DNA of 26,021 nucleotides from Entrophospora sp. SA101 (GCA_958430865.1 CAUDNR010004294.1:1-26021), one strand, 5' to 3'; counted from the first letter of the stretch, positions 1-11,800 are shown. Numbers and translations are program-made. The notes: generated from the sequence alone by a model not told the origin.

Positions 1-371
1 CGATATTGAGAAATAATCTGAGGTTTGAAGTGAAAAAGTAATACCGTTTTTGAATAGCCGTGAATTCATGTAGAGGATACCTTTTGATATGAAAGAGTAT
101 TCATTAGATAGCTTTAATGGAGTACTTTCATTTTACTCTAACAACGAAGTTCGAGTTTATTATAAAAATCACGAGATATTTTAAAAAAACTTCATGTGAC
201 ACGAATTTCGAATTTATTTTCACATATAGAAAAGCAGCCTCAGGGAAATGTCACACGACTATTATAGAAATTTATATACGGAAATTCCATAGGAAAGGAA
301 ACACAGATTAATATTACCCAATCAGAATCCCGTACTCAAGCAAGCCACCCAAAATTAAAAAAAAATTATTA
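1..371. other. Gene-poor AT-rich sequence
   Basis: No gene can be supported here. A 64-codon open stretch on the plus strand at 117-311 has no recognisable domain and a composition that matches the surrounding DNA. A 14-bp word, atgtcacacgacta, at 248-261 recurs inverted at 3953-3966 with some flanking similarity, so both may be remnants of one dispersed repeat. Confidence 0.4.
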
Positions 372-473
372 TTTTCTTTATAATAACCGGGGGTAAGTAT
401 TATATTATAAATTAACTTTTACAAAATAAACATCATCTAATTAAATTATTATTTTTATTTTATTTCATAGATT
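372..473 (+). repeat. Stray copy of the intron-like repeat unit
   Basis: This is one isolated copy of the unit that forms the array at 8.9-11.9 kb. It has the acceptor-like end TTTCTTTATAATAACCGG (AG damaged to GG), then ggg, then a 78-nt intron-like segment from GTAAGTATTATATTATAAAT (393) through CATCATCTAATTAAAT to TTTCATAG (470), then att (471-473) and another GTAAGTA. The same 3-nt spacing between AG and GT is kept. A further GT...AG segment (474-511) is only 38 nt, probably too short to splice. The copy lies about 8.5 kb from the array and is not part of a recognisable gene. It shows that the unit exists outside the kinase locus. Confidence 0.75.
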
Positions 474-547
474 GTAAGTAATATATTAGTGAACATTTGT
501 ATGAATTTCAGGGATCAATAATGTTTTCTTAACATCAAAACTATGCA

Positions 548-932
548 ATGCAATGTGATAATGATATTTGCCTAGACAAAATAGTTAATTACATCAGATA
601 TACTATGGAACCCAAAAATTACAGCACATTAGAAATATTTTGAGGAAAGAACAAGGTAAAAAAACTCTAACACCCAGGTTAATGATTATAATACTCCCGA
701 GACTAATAATTCTAATGCCTCTAGAATCATCATTCCAACATCATCTAATCCAAGAACTAATCAAATATCACCTAATTCCAATCGTTGACACAGGAATAGG
801 AGAAACAGATATGGCTCATCTTGCAATTTTCAATAATGGAAGACATTGGTTGAATTGTATGTCAATATACAGATAATCAAAAAAAAGTGACATCTAAGAT
901 TATTGATAAATATTTGCAGAAGCGAAATGTGT
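548..932 (+). pseudogene. Decayed coding remnant, low-complexity protein, unknown
   Basis: I do not recognise this gene. Reading the plus strand across frames gives coding-like text: a segment around LDKIVNYIRYTMEPKNYSTL (about 550-640) ends at a TGA. An Asn/Ser/Thr/Pro-rich stretch free of stops follows (about 655-780, for example NDYNTPETNNSNASR). Then come an in-frame TGA, a TAA, the phrase WKTLVELYVN, and after a frameshift in a poly-A run near 880 a final SKIIDKYLQKRNV before TAA at about 930. The disordered, Asn-rich composition is common in AT-rich fungal proteins. The frame changes and stops argue for a dead gene, but an intron-containing live gene cannot be excluded. Confidence 0.35.
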
Positions 933-1637
933 AACTGTATGTCTAATAAAAAACAATCGCATGCATTGTATAATCATTATATCAAAGTTATTTTCCATTA
1001 ACAGTTTTATTTTTATTAAAAAAGTACAAATAGATTTGTGACTAATAGTGGGAATGGATATTAATTTATAACTTTAATCCGACATTGTCACGAGCTAAAA
1101 ATGTAAGACAACTAATTTTACTTGTCCAATTGAAATAGGTTGTCTGCATATGAAAGCCGTGATGGCCTCTGTTCAGATCTTGTTGTGTCAAAGGTGAATG
1201 AACATTATCAGGCCAGTAATGTAAATAACGTGAAACATTTGGGAATTAGGCCTCAATATTCGTGTAACACGTGTTTATAAGATGATAGAAATAGAAAGTA
1301 GAAGTAGACGAAGCCTTTTATTTTATAAATGTCTTCAATGAGAGATAGGAAAGCTGGTAAAGATATGCGAATCATGATAAACAACACATCTTATTGTTTG
1401 TTATGCAAAAAATTTTGTATCATTATTTTCGTTACACTGTATTAATTTTAAACCCTTATCAATTAATCCAAATTTCAAGGCAATCAAATAAGCTATTTTT
1501 AAAAAAAAAACCCCCCATCAATAACAAAGTTAAAAAATGTAAATTGTTTGTTACACGTCATTCCATGATATTCTCATAAAAAGAAACTTTATTCATTAAA
1601 ATGCCAAGTCAAATTTTATACTTTATATTTTTATATA
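933..1637. other. Intergenic, upstream of kinase 1
   Basis: I see no gene, RNA or repeat structure. The 61-codon open stretch at 1394-1579 contains a poly-A-encoded lysine run and has no domain. The last 60 bases before the kinase ATG are AT-rich, with no confident promoter motif. Confidence 0.5.
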
Positions 1638-3193
1638 ATGTCATATGTTAAACTATTATCATTATTAACACCAGAAAGAGTAGAGGGTGTATTGAAAATT
1701 TGTAGTGAAATGTATAATAATGCAATGGCTAATTCTGATAAAGAAAGTATAAAAGATTATTTTTTTTCATTAGTCAAAAAAAACGAGGAGCTTTATGAAA
1801 ATGAAAAAGAATATTGTAAAGAAAGGATTATTTATGAGGTTGAATTAAGAAATGCAAGAAATAAAGAAGGAAAACCAAGAGAATGTAATGAGTGTAAATT
1901 GATAAAATACTCAGATAGATTCTGTGAAGGTTGTATTAGTTTACAATTACAGAATCTTTTCTGTGATTGGACATCTGGAAATGACATAATTGATAATTTT
2001 ATTCAACAATGTCAAATAAAATCATCTTTGCCAGATTATATTTTAGAATGGATACCTTTTGAGCAATTTGAAGAAGTAACAGAGTTGACAAAAGGTGGAT
2101 TTAGTTCAATTTTTACTGCTAGATGGGCAAGAGGAAGTATTGTTGATTATGATGAAGATAAAAAGGAATTTAGTTATTGTGGATTGCAAAGAGTAGTATT
2201 GAAAAATTTAAATAACTCAAGTAATCCAGAAAGAGCATTTTTTGATGAGGTTGGTTAGTTGCTTATTTAAAACAAAATAAACAATACTGTATTATATTTA
2301 ATTGATTTTATATTTATTTTCAGGCAATGAATTATTGTAAAATTAAATCAGAAATGATTGTTCAATGCTTTGGTATAACTAAATTCCCAGATAGTGGAAA
2401 TTATGCAATAATTTTAAATTATTTATCAGATGGAAATTTAAGGGATTATTTACAAAAAAATCATTCAATTTTAACATTAAAAGATAGAATTACAATCTTT
2501 AGATATTTATGTGATGCATTAGATGATATACATAAAAAAGATTTAATCCATTGTGATCTACATAGTGGTAATATATTAGTAAATGGAGGTAATTGTTATA
2601 TTACAGATTTGGGATTATGTGGGCCAGTTGATGAAAAGTCATTAAATAAAATCCATGGAATTATACCATATGTTGCACCTGAGCTACTTAGAGGAAAAAT
2701 TAATACAAAGAGCACAAAAGAAACTGATATCTATAGTGTTGGGATGTTAATGTGGGAAATATTTGCAGGACATCCACCATTTGATGATAGAGCTCACAAC
2801 CATCGTTTGATTTTTGATATATGTGCAGAAGGTTTACGACCACCCATATTACCTGAAATACCTGATGATTATGTGCAAATGATGCAGAGGTGTTGGGATG
2901 TGGATCCATCAAAAAGACCAACTAGTAGTGACCTGTTTAATTTTGCTAAAAATAAAAGTAACGAAATTTTTAAAAACAAAAGTTTGAAAAATAATAGTAG
3001 CAATAATAGTTTAATAAAAAAAATACTCAAAATTTCTAAAATTAAGGAATCGCATTCAAATGCATATCATGCAAGTAGAATCTTAGATGATGAGATTGCT
3101 AAATCTAAAAACTTAAAAGTTTATACAAGTAATGATAGTTTGTTAGATACTCTTGATTGTAGTCCTTCTCTCTTAAACATTGAAGGTGAATAA
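1638..3193 (+). CDS. RIPK/TKL-like protein kinase (kinase 1), two exons
   Basis: The 493-residue protein is encoded by exons 1638-2249 and 2324-3193, joined in phase 0. Order: an N-terminal charged region (1-80); a probable zinc-binding module CNEC-x9-CEGC (C83, C86, C96, C99); then a kinase domain of about 145-415. Visible motifs are the loop TKGGFSSI (151-158, first Gly replaced by Lys), VVLK with K189, HCDLHSGN (D282 in HRD position), DLG (D299) and APE (322-324). Both metal- and base-type Asp residues are present, so activity is plausible despite HCD for HRD, DLG for DFG and the weak glycine loop. A Ser/Asn/Lys-rich tail includes HSNAYHASRIL, related to the tail of the kinase at 8811-13519. 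Family knowledge: this HCDLHSGN type is hugely expanded in Rhizophagus. Probably cytosolic Ser/Thr signalling; substrates unknown. The Met at 1638 is the only upstream start in frame. Confidence 0.9.
2250..2323 (+). other. Intron of kinase 1 (74 nt)
   Basis: The donor is the unusual GTTGGT after GAG and the acceptor is TTTTCAG before GCA. Without splicing the frame hits TAG at 2256. Splicing joins FFDE to AMNYC in frame inside the kinase N-lobe. The kinase at 8811-13519 has an intron at the homologous place (12419-12494), after SKE and before LQNH, which supports the call. Confidence 0.85.
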
Positions 3194-3576
3194 AAATTCC
3201 ATTATTAATCAATTGGAAATTATTATCCATTAATTATTATTAACATTAATTAATTAATTAACATTAGATTCTAGTAATGATAGCAAAAAGACTGATTTAA
3301 GTTTATTCATTATAATTATTTATCTTTTTATTAGAGATGGCCAAATGGCATATAGTTGAACACTATACAATACTATACATATAGTGCATATAATGCGTAT
3401 AGTACATATAGTAGTGTTGAAATTTGATCGGGTGATTTTCAAATGTAATACCATTATAATAAATGTGAAAAAAAAATTTAATTTGGCTATTATAATAAGC
3501 ATAAATCTTTAATTATTAAATATTATAAAAATCAAAACCACTTTCATTTTTATAAAATTTTCATCAGCTTCTTTGA
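3194..3576. other. Intergenic with a short imperfect hairpin
   Basis: This is 3' flanking sequence of kinase 1. Around 3356-3421 an imperfect inverted repeat (TTGAACACTATAC against ATATAGTAGTGTTGAA) encloses TATA-rich sequence. It could be a degraded hairpin repeat. No gene is supported. Confidence 0.35.
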
Positions 3577-3870
3577 TTAAATTTTCATCAATTTCTCAAT
3601 TGTGTTGTAATTTATCTGTACACTAGTATTTGAAGTATTAAAATGTTCTCCAAAATAATTTCTTTTAATTTGAATTGTGGCATTTGGACAAAGGCTTAAA
3701 TGTTTTTCACATCTAGATATTGAACTAGAACGTTGATATTTTGGACATTCGCATATAGATATTTCAAAACATAATTGCTTATAACCATTAACATTACCAA
3801 TATGTTTAAAATGTTGCCAAATTGCACTTTGGGCAAGTTTAAAATATATATATTGTGAGAAGAGTATTAA
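3577..3870 (-). pseudogene. BED-type zinc-finger-like fragment
   Basis: A minus-strand frame stays open for about 97 codons, from an upstream TAA (3871-3873) to its own TAA (3577-3579), but has no Met. It reads SAIWQHFKHIGNVNG, then CECPKYQRSSSISRCEKHLSLC. The W-x-x-F followed by CxC and H-x3-C resembles the BED zinc finger found at the N-terminus of hAT transposases and related host proteins. The C-terminal part is short and ends in NTIEKLMKI. It may be an isolated exon or a broken piece of a transposase-derived gene. The assignment is by motif shape only. Confidence 0.4.
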
Positions 3871-4112
3871 TTAATTTTTACGTGTAACATTACATCTATT
3901 ATTTGGCAATAACCTAAACAGGGATTGATTTACATTTACTATTACTATACAGTAGTCGTGTGACATGTCCGAAAATTTCCGGTGATCTACACAATTTTTT
4001 ATTAATATTAATAAAATTTCGAATTGAATGTCTTCACACCCTCGTTTGATACCCTTGTCGTGTAGCAATTGCCACCAAATTTGATACATAACTTCTTTGT
4101 CATATAAAGTAT

Positions 4113-5020
4113 ATCATTGCTCTTCCTACTGATATTGCTTCAGCTTCTCAAGGAATTCTATTATTTAATAAATGGACATACGATGATGTAGAAGTAAAAG
4201 ATATATCATTGACAGACTACATACAAATTCGTAATCCAGTTTATTTACCGCATACAGCTGGTCGTTTTTCCACAAAAATATTTAGAAAAGCACAAGTAAA
4301 TAATGTTTTTCTTTTTAATGTTGATAATTAAAAGGATCAAAAATCTCATTACTTGTTCAAAAATCTTTGTTGAACGTTTGACCAATTCACTTATGATGCA
4401 TGGGCGTAATAATGGAAAAAAAATTAATGGCAGTTAGGATTGTAAAACATGCATTTGAAATTATTCACGTTTCAACTGATCAAAACCCTATTCAAGTTTT
4501 GGTTGATGCTATAATTAACATTGGTCCGCGTGAAGATTCAACTCATATTAGTAGTGCAGGCACAGAAGCAGTTAATGTTTCACTCTTCGTAGAGTGAATC
4601 AATCTATTGCATTATTAACAATTGGAGTAAGTTGTGGACATTTCTTTTACAAAATTTTCTATTGATTATGATTATTTGAATATGTTTCTAAATATATTAT
4701 AATGACAACATGGTAATAATAGATACGTGAATCAGCTTTCAGAAATGTTAAAAGTATTGCCGAATGTTTGGCCGATGAATTAATTAATGCAGCTAGTTTG
4801 TATTTCATTTCATTTTTATTGGTCTTAATTTAAAAAAGTAAAAAAATTCCAATTAATGAAAATTTATGTTTTAATTAGAGGGAAGTTCAAATTCATATGC
4901 TATTAAAAAGAAAGATTAATTAGGTATTTGCTATTTGACCTATTTATTGTTTTTAAAAAAATTTAATATTAATACTAATGGAATACATTTTTTGAACGTG
5001 TTGCCAAGTCTAATCGTTAA
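4113..5020 (+). pseudogene. Pseudogene of 40S ribosomal protein uS7 (RPS5), introns retained
   Basis: Clear homology to eukaryotic uS7 covers nearly the whole protein. Exon A (4113-4295) has [25 protein letters not shown] and HTAGRFSTK. Exon B (4354-4626) has [16 protein letters not shown], then [15 protein letters not shown] and [14 protein letters not shown]. Exon C (about 4723-4795) has [19 protein letters not shown]. Exon D (4879-4923) has GSSNSYAIKKKD. Exon E (4995-5020) has ERVAKSNR plus stop. Lesions: the N-terminus is missing (in-frame TAA upstream); one extra A in the run at 4416-4423; about three codons and then one base lost near 4560-4585; a nonsense TAA at 4917-4919 where Glu is expected; and the last acceptor changed from AG to TG at 4993-4994. 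Retained intron positions show a DNA-level duplicate, not a retrocopy. The functional gene must be elsewhere. Confidence 0.9.
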
Positions 5021-5828
5021 AGATATAACTATTAATCAGTATTATTTATTTACTATAAATAAATTATCTAAAGGTTCTCGAACTTTCTAATTAATTCGAA
5101 ATATTTGGATTAATGTGATGTTTGCATCACAACAAGATTACGCCGTCAAAAAAAAAATTTATTATTGTGTACTGTATATCAATTTCAGAAAAGTAAAAAC
5201 AAAAAATTACTCCCAAAAATTAAGTTTAAAAAACAATAATTTTTTGCTAGCCAGCTCATATCCGCTCCTATTATGTTCAAGATTCAGCAAAGCGGAAAAG
5301 ATATGCTATTACTATTCCTTTACAACGGTCGCGTCTACTTCGTTGACAGTTCATTTCATCGACAGTTCATTTCGTCGACAAACACTTCACTGACAGTTAG
5401 TTTACATGTGATGATGATATTGTCACTGACTATTTTGGTGATTATAATTGATGATAATTATTGTTTTCAATAGTGCGAATCAGACGAATTGACAATATGC
5501 TAATGAATAGATAGTATTGAGATTTCAAAACTCGGGAAATATTTATTTTTCTTCAAGATGCATGAAATTCAGTCATTAATATGCTTGCAAACTAATTAGT
5601 ATCCAAATTTTCTTTTTATCTAAATTTCCTGATGCTTCGGAAATCATAATTCCTATAATCAATGCGTATGTATGTTACTATAAAATCATATGGATTGTGA
5701 ATCAGACCCTTTTACAATGTGTAAAATCTCAGATTTTTAAAAGAGAATGTCGCTTCTAAAAACTCTCTAAAAGAAAAAGGATAACGCAGCAGCGTAGTAC
5801 TGGTTCCAACTAATTTATTACGCTAATA
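5021..5828. other. Intergenic, minor short repeats
   Basis: No gene is supported. At about 5342-5400 the word gacagttcattt occurs twice and related gacag words follow, a small decayed tandem repeat. Two overlapping open stretches at 5115-5473 are products of this composition and have no domain. Confidence 0.4.
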
Positions 5829-5995
5829 ATAATGTTGGTTTCCAAAACTAAAGAGCTTCGCAAGTCAAAAGGTTTCGCCATAAGTCGAAACTAGTTTTGA
5901 TTTTTGACTATCGACTTTTGATTTAATTTTGACATATAACTTTTGATTTTATTTTTGACTTTCGCTTTTCAAAATAGTTTTGGAAACCAATGTTA
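5829..5995. mobile_element. MITE with 21-bp terminal inverted repeats
   Basis: The ends are inverted copies: TTGGTTTCCAAAACTA at 5835-5850 and its exact complement at 5975-5990. With two mismatches the match extends out to about 5830 and 5995. The direct repeat GCTAATA lies just outside both ends (5822-5828 and 5996-6002), consistent with a 7-8 bp target duplication. The interior is built of TTTTGACTTTCGA-like words and has no coding capacity. Superfamily not assigned; hAT would fit the duplication size. Confidence 0.65.
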
Positions 5996-6354
5996 GCTAA
6001 TAGCCAACCAACCAACTAATGATTAGGCGACATTTCTACAATTTTAGTTTTTCATTTTTCAATTAGGAAGAATAATACAGATCATTCCCGTTTAAAGTTG
6101 GCACCTGTAATGTAAATTACGGTATTACGGTGTTGCAACTAACCACAAATTACGGTTGTGTTGTAATGTTGTGTTGCAATGTTGTAATATTTGTTAAAAA
6201 TATTTATGTGATTGTTACATTCAAATAAAAAGTAGATCACGATCCTTACTTTTCTAGTTATATCAATCTTTTTTTTTCCCACGAGTATGTTTTATGCATT
6301 TTAAAAACCATTTCTTTTTCATTTTTTTCTTATAATAATTAAAGATGAATTTTG
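5996..6354. other. Intergenic, low-complexity
   Basis: At 6100-6190 there is a TTGTAATG/TTGCAATG-rich low-complexity stretch. No gene or RNA is seen. Confidence 0.4.
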
Positions 6355-6562
6355 CTACTGATAATAAAAATAAACTTGGTCCAAAATATAATAATATTTT
6401 ACACGTGATAACCGTCTTGGTGATAGACATTACCAAATTACGTGCAAGCTATGTTTGTCATTTTTTAAAGATGCCCGACCGTATATTTTACGTTCTCATA
6501 TAGTTTCTCAACGTTCAAAGGTATTTGAAACCATCAAAAATGAAGTAAATGAATTGATGTAA
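6355..6562 (+). pseudogene. Small zinc-finger-like coding fragment with frameshift
   Basis: An ATG at 6355 opens MNFATDNKNKLGPKYNNI, then the coding text moves by one frame near 6404 and continues RDNRLGDRHYQITCKLC, LRSHIVSQRSKVF and NEVNELM to TAA at 6560-6562. A C-x2-C followed by a His about 18 residues on could be the start of a BED/C2H2-like finger. The frameshift, lack of a partner domain and small size suggest a remnant. Recognition is weak. Confidence 0.3.
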
Positions 6563-8562
6563 TGAATAGATAAAACAATTCAATTTTTTATGTTTGTCTT
6601 GTTCTAATAATTACATTTTAATAAATATCATAATAATAATGTTTTTAAAAATGAGACAATATAAATAGAAAATCGGGTCTAGCTGCATCGTGAATACGTT
6701 GCAACTCTATGTATAGTTTTTATGTAATAGTAATATCCAAATTTGCAGGTATGTTGCAATAAAAGAATTGTAATGATTATCGAAAGTTCCAAATTATGTA
6801 AAAATGTGTGTCCCGGATGAATATAGAATTATTATATCGTTGTATGTATATTGCAATGATGCAAGAACAATAATTATCATGGGAAATTTACAAATGTTAT
6901 TAAACTACTTGTTTTTTCCGTATATTTTCTTTCAAAATAAAAAATGCCTCATCTTACAAATTAAAGTTTTATTAATCAAATTGGCTTTACATATATATGA
7001 GTTGTGCTAAATTGATGTTTTTTCGAGTTTTTGACTTTGAATTCAGTAGTAATACATAATAATATTAATGATGTGCTTGAACTATTTTTAGTGTCCGAGT
7101 TTGAAGCAACATTGATTGATCAATATTGGTACTTCGAATGATCTTTACATAGTACATACATAAGACAGGTTTTGTAAGTTTTAATTTGTTTTCTATTTTT
7201 ATCACTTAGATCTTCAAAAAATACTGAAATTTTTTATTGATGAATCGCGATAAATCGATCACTAGAGTTTGGTGATGATGAAGCTGTTCTTTAAATAATG
7301 CTATTTTCGTTTTTTTTCATTTACGTCCTTATTAAAAATGTTGTACGAAAGAATTATTTGTCACACGCCACTCAATTTTCCTTGAATATAGCGATAATAA
7401 TAAATAGTAGTAGCTGACATTTTCCTAAGTCATAGTACTAGCAATTACAGTAGCAATATAGATTATAAATATAATTATTGTTTATATTGTCTTGTTAGAG
7501 AAATAAGACCTATATTTAAACTAGTAATTTGAATAAAATGGATAAAATGAATAAAACAAATAAAACGAATAATCCAAATAAAATGAATATAACGAATAAA
7601 TTTTTTAATTCGAATAAATTTTTTTAATTCGAATTAGAGATCAACTGTATTACAAATAGAAGCCCTATTCCCAAGTATCCAAATAAATAAAACATAGAAT
7701 AGAGCTTTGTATATTTGATAGTTCAACAAATGAATATTTTTCTAAGTTTGCGTTGGGCATATACAACTCCTTTCTTTAGATTCAGAACCTTTCTTTGGCA
7801 TTTCAAACATTTTTTATTGTTCCAAGTAAAAAAAAGTATTAATTATAAATAAAGATGGAAAGAAAATTTTAAAATTTATTAACTAATCTAATACATATCT
7901 GATGCAGAATCTTTTGACCACCTTCGTCCTCCAATGAGACGATGCAATGGAAAAAATTCGGAGTGGAGGACGAGGAAGTTTGAATTTTATAAAATCGCAT
8001 TTGAGGTTTGCTCACTTTTCCGAAAAATCTCATCCAGAAAGGATAGTGAATAGATGCTTGTATAGCGTGGAAAGGATAATTAACATTGAATCTGGCGCCT
8101 AAATTCAATATTGTTTTTTGAAAATGATTTTTAGCAATCAGGATAGTAAATAATTTTATTTTCTCCTACCTCAGGTCTCAATGACTATAGAAAAATTGGG
8201 TTCCTTAAAAGCTCCATTTCTGTATTGGTGCTTCATGTGGAACCTAAACCTAAGATCCGAAGCGTTTCGGCTGAGAAGACAAAAGCTCCCGAGTATGTCT
8301 TTCATTTGATATGTTTCGAGGGCTTCACAAATACGGAGAGCGATCAGGTTGATTCATTGCATTGATTCGATTTAAACCATATAAATAATTTGATTTGACT
8401 TGGCTCGAATTTAATTCAAATATATACCATATGAAATAATTTGAATTCTGCATAATTTTAAAAGAGTTGCCTTTAAATTTTGGGGTGGGTGTTCGGATAC
8501 AAAATTCTGATTGGCTAATTTGAATTTCATGCGCGTGAATTCCAAAAGTCATGGATCTATAC
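6563..8562. other. Two-kilobase stretch without a recognised gene
   Basis: Two things stand out. First, 7530-7625 is an (AATAAAATG)-type tandem low-complexity repeat, similar to one at 20274-20347. Second, about 7900-8560 is noticeably less AT-rich than its surroundings. On its minus strand a 58-codon frame at 8171-8346 (LRICEALETYQMKDILGSF and onward) and a frame at 7869-8108 stay open, but neither starts with ATG or shows a domain I know. They could be remnants of an unidentified gene or repeat. Confidence 0.35.
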
Positions 8563-8652
8563 ACATCTAAACTCGACAAGTCGAAGATTTATTTATATTA
8601 TAAAGTACTTTAAACAATTGATTGCTGCGTCCGACTTATCGAGTTTAGATGT
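8563..8652. repeat. Inverted repeat, 21-bp arms
   Basis: ACATCTAAACTCGACAAGTCG at 8563-8583 and its complement at 8632-8652 pair with one mismatch, separated by 48 nt. It could form a hairpin or be the ends of a very short MITE. It lies about 160 bp upstream of the kinase 2 start codon. No direct duplication is obvious. Confidence 0.6.
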
Positions 8653-8810
8653 ATATACGTATAAATAACAAAGATCTGCATAAAATTTAGCCAATTGTAT
8701 ATACAAGCAATTTAACCAATCACGCACGATATTGGCCAAATCAACCATTTCTCTGCACTGTAGTAGTAGTAGGAGCAAAAAAAGTTTCCTTACAAAAAAA
8801 AAGAAAAAAA

Positions 8811-11800
8811 ATGAACGAAGGTATTTTTTCTTATAGTTTTTTTAAAATTTCAAGTAATTTTATATCTTAATTTAATAATTTGCTTTATAATAAAATAATA
8901 TTTAGCAAAATTTTATCATGGTAAATATTATAAATTAACTTGAATAGTTTTTATTAAATCATCATCTAATTAAATAAAATCATTTTTTATTTCTTTACAA
9001 TGATCAGGGAGTAAGTATCATATTATAAATTAAACTTTACAACACAGAATAAACTTTATTAAATCATAAATTATTTTATTTTTTATTTCTTTATAAATAA
9101 TTAGTTGGTAAGTGTTATATTATAAATTAACTTTTACAACATAAATAAACTTTATTAAAACATCACCTAATTAAATATTTTTATTTGCATTTCTTTATAA
9201 TAACTAGGGAGTAAGCATTGTATTATAAATTAACTCTTACAACACAAAATGAACTTTATCAAACATTACTGATTAAATAAATTAATTTTTTATTTCATCA
9301 TAATAACCAGAGAGTAAGTATTTATATTATAATTAACTTTTACAACACAAAATAAAACATCATCTAATTAAATAAGTTTATTTTTATTTTTTTATAATAA
9401 CCAGATCGTAAGTATTATATTATTAAATTACTCTTACATCATAAACTTTATTAAAACATCATCTGATTGAATAATTTTATTTTGATTTCTTTATAATAAC
9501 CAGTTTGTAAGTACTATATTATAAATATTATAAATCAACTTTTACAACACAAAATGAACTTTTATTAAACATCATTTAATTAAATAAATTGATTTTTATT
9601 TCATTATAATAACCAGCATGTAAATATTATGTTCCAAATTATAAATTAACTTTTACAACACATACTTTATTAAAACATCATCTAATTAAATATTTTTATT
9701 TATTTATAATAACCAGATCGTAAGTATTATATTATAAATTAACTTTTACAACACAAAATAAATTTTATCTTCAACATCATCTAATTAAATAATTTTTTTT
9801 TTATTTTATAATAACCAGTTCGTAAGTATTATATTATAAATTAACTTTTACAACACAAAATCAATTTTAATAACATTACTAATTAAATATTTTTATTTTT
9901 ATTTCTTATAATAATAACCAGATTGTAAGTATTATATTATAAATTAACTTTTACAACACAAACTTTATTAAAATTTGAATAATTATTTTTACTTCTTTAT
10001 AATAACTAGATCGTAAGTATTGTATTGTAATTAATTTTTTATAACATAAAATAAACTTTATTAAAGCATAATCTAATTAAATAAATTTATTTTATTTCTT
10101 TATAATAACCAGTTGGTAAGTATCATATTGTAAATTAACTTTTAAACACAAACTTTATTAAAGTTAAATAAATTTATTTTTATTTCTTTATAATAATCAG
10201 CTGGTAAGCATTATATTATAAATTAATTTTTACAACACAAAATAAACTTTATTAAAACATCACCTAATTAAATAAAATTTTTTTTTATTTCTTTATAATA
10301 ACCAGTTGGTAAGTATTATATACAACACAAAAAAGTGTGGTGGACATTTAAATCATGTAACCAATGATATTATTGACTAACCTTGAATTTTGTCAGCTAA
10401 TAATTGTTACCTCTGAGATTGAAGAACCACTTCAGAACCACACCTATTACTCACTTTTATAGTTGGAGTTTTTAAAAAAAATTTCAAATTGTTTATTATT
10501 ATTGAAAAATGCATGTAACATTTGAATGTCCACCATGACAAATAAAGCATCATCTAATTAAATTATTTTTTTTATTTCTTTATAATAACAGGGGGTAAGT
10601 ATTATATTATACATTAACTTTTACAAGACGGAATAAATTTTATTAAAGCATCATAAATTTGTTTTTCATTTCTTTATAAAACTAGCTGGTAAGTATTATA
10701 TTATAAATTAACTTTTACAACACCAAATAAACTTTATTAAACATCATCTAATTAAACAATTTTATTTTTATTTTTTTATAATAACCAGTTAGTAAGTATT
10801 ATATTATAAATTAACTTTTACAACATGAAATAAACTTTATCTAATTAAATTTATTTTTTATTTCTTTATAAACCAGCTGGTAAGTATTATATTACAAATT
10901 AACCTTTACAACAAAAAATAAACATCATCTAATTAAAAAAATTTATTTTTTATTTCTTTATAATAAAGCATGCAAGTATTATACTTTATATAACTTTTAT
11001 AATACAAAATAAACTTCATCTAATTAAAGATTTTATTTTTTATTTTTTTTTTTTATAATTAGGGGGTAAATATTATAAATTAACTTTTATAATAAACATT
11101 ATCTGATTAATAAATATATTTTTGTTTCTTTATAATAACCAGATTGTAAGTATTATATTATAATTAACCTTTACAACACAAAATAAACTTTCATCTTATT
11201 AAATAAATTATTTTTATTTCTTTATAATCAGATAGTAAGTATTATTATACTATAAATTAACTTTTACAACAAAATAAACTTTATTAAAGCATCACCTAAT
11301 CAAATAAATTTATTTTATAATAACCAGATTGTAAGTATTATATTATTATTTCTACAACACAAAATAAACTTTTATATAACTAAATAAATTATTTTCATTT
11401 CTATATCATAACCAGGTTGTAAGTATTATATTATAAATTAACTTTCAATACAAAATAAACATCATCTAATTAAATAAATTTATTTTTTATTTCTTCATAA
11501 TAACCAGCTGGTAAGTATTATATCATAAATTAAAAAAATAAACTTTATTAAAACTTCATTCAATTAAATAAGTTTAATTTTTATTTTTTATAATAACCAG
11601 GGGGTAAAGTATTACATTATAAATTAAACTTTTAAACAAAATAAACATCTAATTAAATGAACTTGTTTTATTTTGGTTTTTATTTCTTTATAATAACCAG
11701 CTAGTAAGTATTATTATAAATTAACTTTTACAACACAAATTAAAACATCATCTAATTAATAAAATTATTATTTATTTCTTTATAATAACTAGCTGGTAAG

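Noticed and set aside
640..876. 78-codon plus-strand frame at 640-876
   Set aside because: The coding-like signal (Asn/Ser/Thr-rich text) is in a different frame of the same stretch; this frame starts at TTG and is a shadow.
9008..11795. Reading the 28 triplets as codons by themselves (phase 0)
   Set aside because: This frame also has no stop, but it gives a purely hydrophobic string and does not connect with the ATG exon or the kinase exon frame. The phase-1 reading connects at both ends.
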